Shown here piece after piece: positions 49,901-60,338 of a stretch of 64,000 nt of DNA. Origin of the DNA: Cydia pomonella (Eukaryota > Arthropoda > Insecta > Lepidoptera > Tortricidae); assembly GCF_033807575.1 (NCBI RefSeq), contig NC_084708.1, forward strand, positions 1,426,001 through 1,490,000, given 5' to 3'. The notes under the pieces were generated by a model. It was given only the letters and a program-made list of their open reading frames with translations, had not been told where the DNA came from and ran no database searches. The position numbers were made by a program, and so were the translations under genes. Numbering within the stretch: the first letter of the stretch is position 1; every line of letters starts with the position of its first letter.

Positions 49901-52900
49901 AATATTTACAAAAATATGGTCATTACAGGTCCCCTAAAAGTAGTTTAACATTTTCTTATAATCCAAAGAATTTATTGTGATACAAATTCTGCCCTAAGAT
50001 TTGTAGATGGAAACAACCCTATTGCTTCGCCTGCGGCGCGCGTTTACCACAACTATAGTTTTCATGAACTCGAATAAATCGTTTAAACTAGTTTTTCTTA
50101 ATGCCTTGGTTAAAAAAAGTTTTTACAAGTTGATACTAGTTTTCTTTAATGCTTTATTTGACTCCAGTTTTTACTGTTTCTACGGTCAAAGTAGTTTTTA
50201 AGCAGTATTTTAGTTACATCTAGAGTCATCAGCTTTTTTATGGTAACTTGGTAAAAGGTGTATAAATTCTTTTCGTTGTCTTGTTTCGGACCACTCCGTC
50301 CTACTTGTAGTTGTGTTTTTAATCGAATTAATAAATAAAAGTCTAGTGCTATTTCATGTATTTCTAGCTGTACTTTATAATGAACATGAAAAAAAAAAAA
50401 AACTGAATTTCACCCCATACAAAATGCTTCACTCCGTCACAACGTCCGTTTTTTGGAGACAAAAAACAACACAACGAAAAGAATTTTCACCCAAAAACTA
50501 GATATAACTGTTAATCAAGAAGTAATTTCAGCTTAAACTAATTTTAACTATTTACAATTTCACTAGGTTTCGTTGTATTGTACCCATTCTTTGCTATTTG
50601 CACTAAAAAAGAGTTGTTTTAGTTAAAGATCGTTCAAAATGGCTGCAACTCCAGATGTGTCACGTGGGTTTCCGGACCATATTTACGATTTGTACACATT
50701 TTTTTCAGGCTCCATTTTGAGAGCTCCCATAGGCTCGTCGACACCCAAAGCAGGAAGACCTCCTACTCCGATATCAGCACATACTTATACCATAGACTCG
50801 GACAAGTCCCGACCCAACAGTCCTGCAAACACGGAACATGAGATATCAGTTATGACCGACTTGCCTTCAGAGAATGATGGTAATTACATAAGTTTAAGGG
50901 GAAAAAAATCATAAACTTCTTCAACTTCAACATTTATTCAGCAAATAGGCCACAAGGGCACTTTTACACGTCAACATGGAATTTACATACAAGAAAAAAC
51001 AAGCATATCAACAATTATAAAATACAATACATTGAAAATATTAATGCAACTAAATTATTATTGTTTAAAGCTGGGATCGGAAACCGGTATTTTTTGTATG
51101 GGAACGAAAACGGTATTTTTTCGTTCTTTGTTAATTACTTCATTTCTAATTAGGCAATCTAATAATACGAAGTCGTTATCTGAAAACACAACTGAGTCCT
51201 ACGTTTAGAGTCTAAAATAAACCGAAATATATGGTTATTTCGATGTTTTTGCAAAAAACCGGTTCCGATCCCTGGTTTAAAGAAACAATAAGTAAAAAAA
51301 TATTATTACTTAGAGATGTATAAAGTCTCTAAATGTCGAAAAAGTGAAAAGATGTGTCCCCCCCTGTAATTTCTAAAATAACAGAATGAAAAATCTAAAA
51401 AAAAATATGATATACATTACCATGCAAACTTCCACCGAAAATTGATTTGAACGAGATCTAGTAAGCAGTTTTTTTTAATACGTCATAAATGGTACGGAAC
51501 CCTTCATGGGCGAGTCCGACTCGCACTTGGCCGCTTTTTTTTGGTGATTTAAACTGTATATTGTGTGTTTTTGTAGCTCTCAAATGAATGATTTATCTTT
51601 CTATCTATTCTTCCAGACCTGTATGACAGACTGTCGCCCGGCGAACATAGGACCATAGCTACCAGCACGGACACAACACCGCGGCAATACACACTCAGCG
51701 AGGGCGAAGTACCTGTCAGTAAGTAAAGCATCGCTATAATGCCTATGTGAAATTTAATTATCTATGGGAAACAACCATATTGACAAATCTGGTCTAATTT
51801 TAAATTTATGTTATGTATTTTTGGCCTAACCCAAGGACACATATAAGATATCAAATATCAAACATTTATTCAGCAAATACGCCACAGGGGCACTTTTACA
51901 TGTCCATTTTTACAAACAATAAATAAAATAAAAAAAATTACAAATATCGAATCTATGAAATAATAAATACTTTATTAGAGATGTATACTGTCTCTAAATG
52001 TCAAATTACACAAAAAAAACTATGATAAAAAAATAAAACCAAATTCTTCTTCTTTAGAGAAGTTCTTTAGAGATGTATAAGTCTCTAAGTGTCAGAGATA
52101 AAATATAAAAAAGATATTAAATTATCCTTAGAGATGTAGAGGGTCGCCAAGGCTTGAATTCTTATATAAATAATTAAAAGACAAAAAAATTAAAACAGAC
52201 AAGAACCGAATGAAGTGTCTCACGTTAATGTCACTCAAAAGTAAAGTTACATACTTTAACATAACCTGTACCCCGTGTAAGCTTAAACAGACCGGTCTCC
52301 ACAAACAGCACCCGTTCACGAGTATGACGTGTATCTCAGCCATCGCCTCCCTCAACCTTCATTCGGGAAAGTGGCGACCCGACCCGAAGAAACATACGCA
52401 CACCAGTGGAGGCGACACTCCTCCTTTCTTTTTTATTTATTTATTTATTTATTGTTTACTAAGAAACAAACGGTTGCATACATATACAATTGAACAGAGA
52501 TATATTAAATTAAACCTACAGTTTCCTTAATTAAATATACAATAGCTAATTACATTTATAAATACTTACTTTTTCGGCTCCGAGCAATTATCAGGATTAG
52601 CACAACTTGACATCCCTATACGTGCACGACCACAGATAAGATAATAACTTGAATCTTGACAACCCTAAATGGCCGAAAGTGATAGTGCCATACATTAGAA
52701 AGGGACAGCATAATTCATCCCTGAATCGATGTCAAACTTCAGTTTTATAGGAAGTGTCATTTCTGTACGGTAATATATTTATACATTGGTTTCAACTCTT
52801 TTTCATACAAGCAGAAAGTTCTCGTCTGCGAGCGGTATCCTATAAAATAAAAATACATTGTTTTAATTTACTTTTTTTTTACTACGTCGGTGGCAAACAA

Positions 52901-55453
52901 GCATACGGTCCGCCTGATGGTAAACTGCAAGTCCAGAGGTGTTACATGCTCGTTGCCGACTCTAACACCCCGCACCCTCGTTGAACTCTGGCAACCTTAT
53001 TACCGGCAGGAACACAACACTATGAGTAGGGTCTAGTGTTTTTGGCTGCGGTTTTCTGTAAGGTGGAGGTACTTCCCCAGTTGGACAGTTTCGAAACGGC
53101 AATTGTGACCGAGGCGTTACGGCGTGTATGAGTAGTTTACTTTTGTTTTTAGATCTGAAACGCAGGACGTCCAAGTCCTTAGGAGAGGTTCCGAGAAACG
53201 ACTACACGAAAGAGGACTCTTCATTTGGGTAAGGCTGTTCTTAACATGATACAGTATTCTTCATAAGATGGTAGTTATGGTCAAATAAGAATCTCTTTAA
53301 TTGACACAAAAATAATATTCTTCAGATTTTATTTATAAAGTTTACTATAATAGAAAACAACTTCTATTGATGATTGATTCACTAATTCTTGTAGCTTTCT
53401 TTCCCTTCTTTAAGCGTCAATTACATCCACACCTTCCGATATTGGGCCCCAATTCAGTTCCGATTTCGGGCCTGGTAATCGTTTTCCGTTTCACGCAATA
53501 TCAGTACATCGTTAACAATATTGGAAATTTAAAAAAATACTTTGTCTCTAATTGCCAAGTGTTCAATGTTTCATATTTTTCCATATGAACCATTTTTTTA
53601 CATTTCAAATATTGCAAACGTTGTGCTGATATTCCGTGAAACGGAAAAATACTCTTTTTGGAGCCCGATTACGGGTCTGATATTGACATTGGAAAAATGC
53701 GTAGAAATGTGTTAATCAGATCTGTTTGGCAGGCACCTATTTCGCCATCATAGTTCGCCAGCCATTTACTTTACTTTTTAGGGTTCCGTAGCCAAATGGC
53801 AAAAAACGGAACCCTTATAGATTCGTCATATCCGTCTGTCTGTCCGATTATGTCACAGCCACTTTTTTCCGAAACTATAAGAGCTATACTGTTCAAACTT
53901 AGTAAGCGGATGTATTCTATGAACCGCATTAAGATGTTCACACAAAAATAGAAAAAAAAAACAATAAATTTTGGGGGTTCCCCTTACTTAGAACTGAAAC
54001 TCAAAAAATCTTTTTTCATCAAACCCATACGTATGGGTTATCTATGGATAGGTCTTCAAAAATGATATTTAGGTTCCTAATATCATTTTTTTCTTAACTG
54101 AATAGTTTGCGCGAGAGACACTTCCAAAGTGGTAAAATGTGTGTCCAAAATGTTGAACAAGATCTAGCAAGTAGATTTTTTTAATACGTCTTAAATGGTA
54201 CGGAACCCTTCATGCGCGAGTCCGACTCGCACTTGGCCGCTTTTTACTTTTAATTTTTATCTTGACGACTGTCACCTGACGCAGGTATTAACGGTGCATC
54301 AATATTTACTTGTGAACTGTTTGTAGTAGTAGTAGTAAAACATTTTATTGTACAGAAGGAAACATAAAACAGGAAAGAACACACATCATTTGTACAAAGG
54401 CGAACTTAGGCTTGTTTGTGTCAGGTGAACATTGTCAGCTTCGTGAAACAGGGGCTATTTAGTAGAAATATTATGGACGGCTTTATTCAAGTGATCAGAT
54501 AAGTTTCCTTACCACGCTGTCACGTAGACAAATACGACCATCAGATGTCCATACAGATGTGTCTAGCGGACAAATCTGTGATTTTATAACAAATGTATCC
54601 GGAGGTACCTGGCCAGATAGATTCGACAGAAACATCTGTACAGTCACGTCTGAAAACATCGACATGATCGAAGTGCCCAAAAATATGTACGACCTTGTAA
54701 TATACACGACCTTATGACCAAATGAGTCTGTTCTAAGCGAGGCACAGCTCCATAGTATCACAGCCATACTAAAGAAGAGAGAATTGAGGTGGCTTGGGCA
54801 TGTGTATCGAATGGAACGGACTCGTTTGCAACGTCAAATCCTGCTAGGGCAGGTTGCAGATGCAAAAAGACTGGTTGGGCGGCCAATGCTGCGCTTCAAA
54901 GATTGCGTCAAGCGTGATATGGTTGCTTTCAATATCACATGTAACCAGTGGCAAAAACTGGCCGAAGACCGACCCGTATGGCGTCGTGCTGTTCACGATG
55001 GTCAAGCCAAACACGACGATGCCTGGTTTACCTCTTTAAGAGAGAAACGCATGAGGCGCCACGAGCAGGCCTCCAACCCTCGCCCACCTGGGGGAGCATA
55101 CACCTGCCGCGAGTGTGGACGTGGGATCCTCTCTCGCATAGGGCTATACAGCCACGAACGCAATTGTCGTTACCAGGATGCTGCTTAAAACATCTCACAC
55201 AGATGAAAAGGCCTATTATTATGACCCATATATTAGTGTAGTGTGTACATATTTTTGACACTTTGTCCGTATAGATATTTTCAGACGTGATAGTACATAG
55301 TGTAGTATGTAGCTAATTTATATTTTAAAAGGTCTATTATATTTGTGCAGTGAGCAAAGATCGCCTGCGCAAAAAATGGAGGCGACGTTGCAAGTGATCT
55401 CTCAGGAGTTGGCACGCTGTCGATCGCTGCTGCAGACCCAAAGGTCTCGAGAG
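34992..55453 (+). CDS. RPGRIP1L: RPGRIP1/RPGRIP1L-like (protein fantom-like) coiled-coil protein, 5' and middle exons
   Basis: Exons by splice site and phase: 34992-35082, 35755-35983, 36535-36684, (37434-37518, doubtful), 38590-38655, 39684-39768, 40225-40281, 40628-40683, 41600-41708, 43436-43584, 44570-44650, 46166-46288, 46540-46617, 46913-47945, 49357-49494, 50709-50879, 51617-51718, 53153-53228, 55351-55453. Residues 45-81 follow the family start: ELED, then L-x-x-x-N-x-x-LK, Q-x-E-K and TKVQRM, the pattern that opens human RPGRIP1L. Exon 3 continues as coil (ADRIRKL then TTKQFLK), also matching in order. Later exons are coiled coil, then an acidic low-complexity exon and Ser/Pro-rich exons. 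The family acts at the ciliary transition zone. No C2 domain is visible, so the 3' end is probably outside the window; alternatively translation runs on past 55453 to TAG at 55472. The joint between exons 40628 and 41600 has mismatched phase, so an exon is missing or misplaced. Confidence 0.72.
35147..35718. mobile_element. TTAA-flanked element (piggyBac-like MITE)
   Basis: Ends CACATTCACTGCCAG and CTGGCAGTGAATGTG, flanked on both sides by TTAA (35143-35146, 35719-35722). No transposase. Fills most of intron 1 of the RPGRIP1L-like gene. Confidence 0.85.
35755..35983 (+). CDS. RPGRIP1L: RPGRIP1L-like exon 2: family-defining N-terminal coil
   Basis: Acceptor ttttag, donor gtaaga, entered in phase 1 and left in phase 2. 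It encodes residues 31-107, with SKRELEDLYYSLLENN as the start of a charged helix and TKVQRM at 76-81. The tail has KDCCAAAKAVINEQ, a cysteine pair. This exon is the main basis for the family call. Confidence 0.85.
36268..36530 (+). mobile_element. SINE family B next to exon 3
   Basis: Head with A-box TGGCTTAGTGG and B-box GGTTTGAATCC. The tail runs into the pyrimidine-rich stretch just before the acceptor at 36534. Confidence 0.8.
36755..36995. mobile_element. Palindromic MITE family J, fragment
   Basis: Shares gagaatttgaaatagaggtg and tttactgccatctttcga with the copies at 57304 and 58152, but is internally rearranged. Confidence 0.6.
37434..37518 (+). pseudogene. Candidate RPGRIP1L-like exon 4 with apparent one-base frameshift
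   Basis: Good acceptor (tttatag) and strong donor (gtaagt). Entered in the phase left by exon 3 it reads KIHSSMSLQNKSSAANLKSA and then meets TGA at 37513. Removing one T in the tt at 37500-37501 would leave an open frame whose end phase fits the next exon. Exons 3 and 5 also join correctly if this exon is skipped. It may be a skipped or alternative exon, a sequencing error, or not an exon at all. Confidence 0.4.
38070..38225 (-). repeat. Interspersed repeat family E
   Basis: The complement contains gtaccatcgagctgatctga and ttgttttatcacagag; + copies at 43855 and 58715. Confidence 0.65.
38847..39084. mobile_element. TIR element, family F copy 2
   Basis: Same ends and interior as 81-277, about 40 bp longer. 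Lies in an intron of the RPGRIP1L-like gene. Confidence 0.7.
42515..42840 (+). mobile_element. tRNA-derived SINE, family C, full copy
   Basis: Head 42515-42587 folds like a tRNA: A-box TGGCCTAGCGG, anticodon position GCA, B-box GGTTCAAACCC. Body and end gacaacgcgaggaagaagaa. No sign of being a working tRNA. Confidence 0.85.
43315..43370 (+). pseudogene. LINE ORF2 terminal scrap
   Basis: Reads TLRLWNELPAEVFPRV, the L-W-N-E-L-P motif also seen at 11706. Followed by a run of at least 14 G. Confidence 0.65.
43642..43780. mobile_element. TA-flanked MITE-like element, family G copy 2
   Basis: Near-identical to 1332-1476, flanked by TA, in an intron of the RPGRIP1L-like gene just after the exon ending 43584. 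Confidence 0.8.
43855..43985 (+). repeat. Interspersed repeat family E
   Basis: Contains gtaccatagagctgatctga and gataaaacaacgcaacctaa, matching 38070 (inverse) and 58715. Confidence 0.65.
44030..44190 (-). repeat. Repeat family D, internally deleted
   Basis: Both ends of the family are present (complement of cgagtccgac... and ggttccatacc...), with most of the middle missing. Confidence 0.5.
44779..45220. mobile_element. TA-flanked element with 33-bp inverted ends
   Basis: TACACCGTGGGCCAATTAAA ... on the left and its exact inverse (TTTAATTGGCCCACGGTGTA) on the right. Non-coding. Confidence 0.85.
45232..45389. mobile_element. Short TIR element (gccagatc ends)
   Basis: GCCAGATC...GATCTGGC ends with further inner matches (ttcatgatgaa / ttcatgaaat). 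Confidence 0.5.
45390..46165. other. Intron, repeat-derived, no exon seen
   Basis: Contains actgaacggattttcatacg and gagtgattcttgaggaaggc, a phrase common in insect dispersed repeats, possibly Helitron-derived. No ends found. Confidence 0.35.
46913..47945 (+). CDS. RPGRIP1L: RPGRIP1L-like 1,033-nt exon, acidic low-complexity region
   Basis: Acceptor cctcag, donor gtaagt, enters phase 0 and leaves phase 1. It encodes 344 residues rich in Asn, Glu, Lys, Asp and Ser, with no clear domain. A basic stretch lies near the middle-to-end (RRVSLTKKKIKPGGKRK, then many Lys). Other exons of this gene are 56-229 nt. Such a segment is probably disordered; no function can be read from it. Confidence 0.85.
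48112..48650 (-). mobile_element. Retroposon family A, with nested TA element
   Basis: Full family limits. Interrupted at the cgtagtttaagg site by a 185-bp TA-flanked element. Confidence 0.8.
48444..48628. mobile_element. TA-flanked element, family M (short), nested
   Basis: Ends CAGTAGAATTCATTTATAAC and GTTATATCCGGATTCTACTG. TA is duplicated relative to uninterrupted family A copies. Confidence 0.9.
48661..48881. mobile_element. TA-flanked MITE, family K
   Basis: Ends CAGTCAGCATCAAACGTAGC and inverse-like GCTACTTTTGTTGCTGACTG, TA on both sides. 221 bp. Confidence 0.8.
48982..49262 (-). mobile_element. Retroposon family A, truncated
   Basis: Begins actacgtcggtgacaaacca and stops after tctagatctggaataatatc; lacks the rest of the family. 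Confidence 0.75.
49357..49494 (+). CDS. RPGRIP1L: RPGRIP1L-like Cys/His-rich exon
   Basis: Acceptor ctcacag, donor gtgagt, phase 1 to phase 1, 46 codons, no stop. Encodes DICQHHVTFCTCPEK, then FHSCSGS and FKRCSC. The spaced Cys and His could bind a metal but match no finger I can name. A MITE-like element starts 47 bp after the donor. Confidence 0.7.
49541..50023. mobile_element. MITE family L copy 1 (483 bp)
   Basis: Ends AATAGGGTTGTTTCC ... GGAAACAACCCTATT. The interior has tgacgtca and cacgtgacgtg. Copies 2 and 3 at 55937 and 62606. Confidence 0.9.
51071..51274. mobile_element. hAT-like MITE, 204 bp, copy 2
   Basis: Reverse orientation of 6964-7167, the same length. Flanked by perfect 8-bp GTTTAAAG (51063-51070, 51275-51282). 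Confidence 0.9.
51330..51541 (+). repeat. Repeat family D, 3' half
   Basis: Matches 12670-12869 closely, ending gtccgactcgcacttggccg. Lies 75 bp before the exon at 51617. Confidence 0.75.
51840..52870. other. Intron, no exon recognised
   Basis: Contains several short repeated 'agagatgta...gtctctaa' phrases (51978, 52070, 52131) and a (ttta)n run at 52433. No coding signal. Confidence 0.45.
52873..53093 (-). mobile_element. Retroposon family A, truncated
   Basis: Begins poly(T) actacgtcggtggcaaacaa and ends gaggtacttccccagttgg, 60 bp before the exon at 53153. Confidence 0.75.
53778..54244 (+). repeat. Repeat family D, near full copy
   Basis: Starts gggttccgtagccaaatggc and ends gtccgactcgcacttggccg; about 60 bp shorter inside than the 12344 copy. 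Confidence 0.8.
54641..55294. mobile_element. MITE family I copy 3, split by a LINE
   Basis: Left half CAGTCACGTCTGAAAACATC and right half GATATTTTCAGACGTGA are the two ends of family I, separated by a LINE 3' end instead of the usual ~70-bp middle. Confidence 0.75.
54739..55188 (+). pseudogene. LINE ORF2 C-terminus with Cys/His finger, 5' truncated
   Basis: The open frame reads LRWLGHVYRMERTRLQRQIL, then KRLVGRPMLRFKDCVKRDM and QKLAEDRPVWRRAV. It ends with a finger C-R-E-C-(x)10-13-H-(x)3-C (TCRECGRGILSRIGLYSHE). This is the C-terminal end of a non-LTR polymerase with its usual zinc knuckle. The reading frame is intact to the stop but the polymerase core is absent, so it cannot be active. 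Confidence 0.85.
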
Positions 55454-55936
55454 GTGACTACCAAAGCGTCTTAGTGTACTCAAATTGATCTAGTCTAGGG
55501 ACACTCCTAATTTTCAACCTAGTATTCAAAATTCAAACCCAAACTACTGGCGGACTGCAAATCTGGATATCATTCAGTACCGTCAACCGGGGTCAATAGG
55601 GACGGCTGGGGTGAGTACGGACAAAAGTTACATAATACCTACACAAATTTTATCATTCGATTGAAAATAATAGTAGATTTCTTATGATACAGTTTGTGTG
55701 GGCATTTTTTAAGAAATTATGACAGATTTAAACTTCAGCCGTGCCTATTGTCTAGCGAAAAAACGAACTTTTAATAAGACAAAACGGTGTATTCCCATGT
55801 GAACGGGACGAGCACGTCTGGCCGACGGGTACAAGTGGGAATGAATTTATCCCATGTGCGTATGGACAAATAGAAATACAGCGACAAAACAACTAGGCCG
55901 TTCAGAAAATGCTTCTTAACTATCTACTTATATAAC
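55454..55936. other. Downstream of last seen exon, nothing recognised
   Basis: A repeat phrase gtcaaccggggtcaataggg is at 55576. No AATAAA close after the possible stop at 55472, which favours splicing onward. Confidence 0.4.
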
Positions 55937-56419
55937 AATAGGGATGTTTCCAATTTTTTGAAACGCTTGTATTACGTTCTATATTAACTAAAAGTGGCCC
56001 TAAAATTCAACTTTTATACTAAAAACGGCTTTAAATATGTTAAATTAACAAAATATATTATGACAGATGCTTTCGCGCCCAAAACGCTCTTTGAAAATTG
56101 TGTGACGTCACAGTTTACGGTTTGACACATAACTACATACACATGTAGAAGATACGAACTGCCAACGGACATTTGTCATTTGTTGTTTATCGCCTAACTG
56201 TCAACAGTGTCAATCCGAGAGTTGTGACGTCATCAGAATCTTCAATGACGTTTCGAGTTTGGTCACGTGACGTGTGCCAAAAGATATTTTAAAATCAATA
56301 TTTACAAAAATATGGTCATTACAGGTCCCCTAAAAGTAGTTTAACATGTTCTTATAATCCAAAAGATTTTATTGGGATACAATTTTGCCCTAAGATTTGT
56401 AGATGGAAACAACCCTATT
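55937..56419. mobile_element. MITE family L copy 2
   Basis: 483 bp with the same ends as copy 1 (one change, gggatgtttcc) and a conserved interior. Confidence 0.9.
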
Positions 56420-57303
56420 GGCTTCATGTATGAAAAATATTTGCAGTGTTTGTTCAATACTCTCGTTCAACCTCGCGAAATTAATCTATGAATGTGAGAT
56501 AGAATCAGGCCAAGCTAAGTTGGCAACGATTTTGATAGCCCAGACTGTGAAAGTGTTAATTACACGTCATAATTTCATAGATGTTTGACGTTTAAAATAA
56601 CACTTGTACTGTTTTGGCTATCAAAATCGCTGCCAACTCATCTTGGTCTGACTTTTTGCGATTTTCGTAACATTTTTGTAAAGAAATTAGAGTTAAAAAA
56701 CGTAAAATTGTAACATACTTATTTTTGATTACCCTAATGTAAATATATTATGAAGAATGAAGACGGCCGATTCTCCATACAAACGTAGTCCCCATTTTCC
56801 TCTCTGGATATTGACATTTTGGAAAATATTTTCACATAATTTGATGTATATTTACCATAGCTATGCCCCTAAGTATTATGTATTATTATAAAAATTTAGA
56901 GAGAAAAACAGATTTCATACAAAACTTTAAAATCCTATAATTATTAAAAACTCGAAAAAAATCAAAATGAGGACTACGGTTGTATGAAAAGGTGATTTGT
57001 GAGAAAAAAAATATAATAAGGCATTTTTTACGGCGTGAACAGCAAAAAACTTATTCTTCATGATTCTTTTGCACACATTTTGGCGCAACCGTGAGCCTGA
57101 TGACGTCACTTCACGCTCGCTTCTTGTATGGTGTGTTTCCGCGGTGCACGCGCTCATTTACTTTTGATATTTGTAAGTTTCTGGTATACAATAGATAAGT
57201 AAGTAAGTAAATATTCTTTATTGCACCACAAAGAAGACAAATTTAAAAAACAGATTTACAATCAGGTTTATTAGAGACATTTCAAATGTCACATTTGTAT
57301 CTC
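56420..57303. other. No gene recognised
   Basis: A LINE-tail-like piece (tattctttattgcaccacaa) is at 57210. No supported ORF. Confidence 0.45.
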
Positions 57304-57722
57304 ACGTCAAAGAGAATTTGAAATAGAGGTGGATTGTCAAAGAAAACTTGGTAACCACAGCAAATTTACTGCCGTCTTTCGACTTTCGACACATGATTAA
57401 AACTTTTAGAACGCCATTTAATTTTGATACTCATTCTTTAATGATATGTGTCAAATTTGTAAAATATCAAAAAGTGGCGCCACCTAATAGATCAAAGGCC
57501 AAAGGTATGGCGGCATCGTTTCGAGCGATGGCGCCATAACCTTTAGGTAGTGCCCGGTAAGATGGCGCCACTTTTTGATATTTAACAAATTTAACACATA
57601 TCAGTGAAAGAATAAGGATCAAAGTCAAATGGCGTTCTAAAAGTTTTAATCATGTGTCTAAAGATGGCAGTAAATTTTTGTGGATGTTTGCTTTGACAAT
57701 ACACCTCTATTTCAAGTAGATT
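57304..57722. mobile_element. Palindromic MITE family J copy 1
   Basis: gagaatttgaaatagaggtg ... faces cacctctatttcaa. Inner arms include aaaagtggcgccac and its inverse. Confidence 0.8.
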
Positions 57723-58151
57723 GCATTACCATGTTTCAAAAAAAACATGCATGAAGCTAATTGGCACTATGATTACGTCTCCTGATCCATACGTAGTGGT
57801 TTCAAATCAACGTACAAAACGTGTATTTGTTATGTATTTTAAATTGTATACCTTACGTACATTAGATTTGATCCCAAATGTAACTGTACCTAATGTAGTA
57901 TGTACATACCTAATTAAGGAGTTAAGTTTATTACTTACGTTTACGTAATTTCAGTTGAGTTTTAGTAAATCTATTTATTTGTTGAATGTTGAATTTTATT
58001 TCCTTTACTTAGGGCTGCAGTACGAAATTGATCTAAGTTATTATTGTATTATAGATTTGTAAATCAGTAAATAGCCCCAATAAATGAATTGACGAAAACA
58101 TTGAGTTTTATTTTTTTAGTGTTATTCACATTTAAAAATAGTCCGAGTTTC

Positions 58152-58462
58152 TAATAGCAAAGATAATTTGAAATAGTGCTGGATTGTCAAAGAAAATTTT
58201 GTAGCCACAGTAAATTTACTGCCATCTTTCGACACATGATTAAAACTTTTAGAACTTTGATCCTTTTTCTTTCACTGATATGTATTAAATTTGTTAAATA
58301 TCAAAAAGTGGCGCAAAAACACATCATCAGTAAAATATTTAAGGATCAAAGTCAAATGGCGTTCTAAAAGTTTTTATCATGTGTTTAAAGATGGCAGTAT
58401 ATTTACTGTGGCTACAAAGTTTTCTTTCACAATCCACCTCTATTTCAAATTCTCTTTGCTAA
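58152..58462. mobile_element. Palindromic MITE family J copy 2
   Basis: Same ends and arms as copy 1 with a shorter centre. Confidence 0.8.
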
Positions 58463-58714
58463 TAGTTTAATATTTATACATTTTATAATTTTTTAGTTAG
58501 ATCCGTTTTAGACCCATTTTACAAGCTTTTATTTAATTTCACATGTCCCGTGCCATCGCCCAATGTTAACTGACCATCGGTGGACCTTATTACAAAAGGC
58601 ATAAGGTCCACCTATGGACAGTTAAGAGTGAGGGTGATGTTTGTAATTGAATCTTACCGACTAGACCCATTTACTCTATTCCATTGAGATGAAAAATAAA
58701 GTAGGGTGAGCTGG

Positions 58715-58815
58715 TGACTACATGGTGGTACCATAGAGCTCATCTGATGATGAAGACCGGAAATGGCCCTAGGAACTCTGTAATAAAACAACGCAGGCAG
58801 GCATAAAAGCCTATC
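58715..58815 (+). repeat. Interspersed repeat family E
   Basis: Contains gtggtaccatagagctcatc and taataaaacaacgc. Confidence 0.6.
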
Positions 58816-59091
58816 TATAATACCTGAAACTATAATTAACCGAGCGCTATCGAAGGTCTCCGTTTCAGCTTGGGCAAAAATCGTATATCTATCCAGATGT
58901 TCTCCTCTACAGTTCACGATTCTCGTGAAAGTTTGTGAGCAGGATCGGTGGTTAGATTATTTGTCGATTCAGTTTTTGTTAATTTTTTCAAAATGGCGGA
59001 GCCTTACCTTTATTGAGGTTTCAGCTACGCTTGCGATGTCTACAGCTCCCAGAGCCACTACTAAATAAATAAATAAATATAAATATAGGAC

Positions 59092-59225
59092 ATTATAAAC
59101 AGAAATAAATGTCATATACTAAGAAAAAGTGACCAAGGCCTCCAGTGCCCCAGGCTGGAATCGAACCAGCGTCTTCTGCTATCGCGGCAGGTGCCTGAGC
59201 AACTCGGCCACCGGGGTCACGGCAG
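59092..59225 (-). mobile_element. tRNA-derived SINE, third family
   Basis: On the - strand: A-box-like TGGCCGAGTTGC, B-box GGTTCGATTCC, then tail to taggacattat and (atttattt)n. Confidence 0.75.
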
Positions 59226-59872
59226 CATTGGTCGAATTTTTCCAAGTATATGCATTTCTTACTGAAGGCACCCCCTAGCCATTTCCATGGGCGGCATTGT
59301 TATGTTATATGACATTCATTTCAGTTTATAATTTATATAGTAGTGTTTCTACTCGAAATAAATATAAGGGTCTAGCAGGCTAAGTGAACAAGAAGTGCCC
59401 CCAACGACGGATTTTGTCGATATTTCTGGGAGTGTAATGTTAGGTCCTAAGGACCCTCCATGCTTAACATCAGACCTCGATTCTCTTTTGTTTGCAAGTT
59501 ATTCAGGATAACGTAAAATAATTAGGGTATCATTGAAAGTGTCATATTTTATAAACGATTCAAGTTACGTGAACCAAACAAAATTATATTTGATAACAAT
59601 AAAAAAAACTACAAAATGCATATTTTTTACCAGCATCCTGTCCTTAAACTTCATTGCAAAAAATAAAAATATTTTTTTCCTTCCAATTTTTTGTTTACTT
59701 TTCGCGGAGGTACACCTCCAAAAAAAATATGCATGAGTAGCCACTAATTCCCACTACATACACATATAAAAATATTTGCACAAATGTTCGTGCTTCATGT
59801 CAAAAAAAAAAACGATTCTCCAATAAGTAGTCACTGGCATTATATGTACAGATAGAAGTACCAGTGCAGTGA

Positions 59873-60204
59873 AGAGAGGTATGGGCATTGTGAATGTCAT
59901 CTGCCTTTGTGTGGTAGGGCACAGCCGGTGGATGTCATTCCAGATCTAGAGCAGAGCCCAACTGGGGAAGTACCTCCACCTTACAGAAAACAGCAGCCAA
60001 ATAACACTTGACCCTACTCATAGTGTTGTGTTCCTGCCGGTGAGTAAGGTTGCCAGGGCTCGACGAGGGGGGGTCGGGTTTAGGGTCGGCAACGCGCATG
60101 TAACTCCTCTGGAGTTGCAGGCGTACATAGGCTACGGAGACTGCTTACCATCAGGCGGGCCGTATGCTTGTTTGCCACCGACGTAGTATAAAAAAAAAAA
60201 AAGT
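59873..60204 (+). mobile_element. Retroposon family A, inserted in left arm
   Basis: Starts gaagagaggtatgggcattg (5' truncated relative to copies with the ggacccgggtacg end) and ends ccgacgtagtat plus poly(A). The right arm of the palindrome shows the empty site. Confidence 0.9.
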
Positions 60205-60338
60205 TTGAAGATTAGTGTGTAGGTATACAAACTCTTCTAATAAACCTATTTGGAGTGCATCAACGAGGACGTGTCAGCTTTGATAACATCTGACACATAA
60301 TATTATCTGCATTTGTTTTTTGCATTTTGTAGTGGAAA

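Noticed and set aside
50639..50708. Start codon of a separate protein at 50639
   Set aside because: A good acceptor at 50708 joins the rest of the frame to the previous exon in phase, so the upstream ATG is probably intronic.
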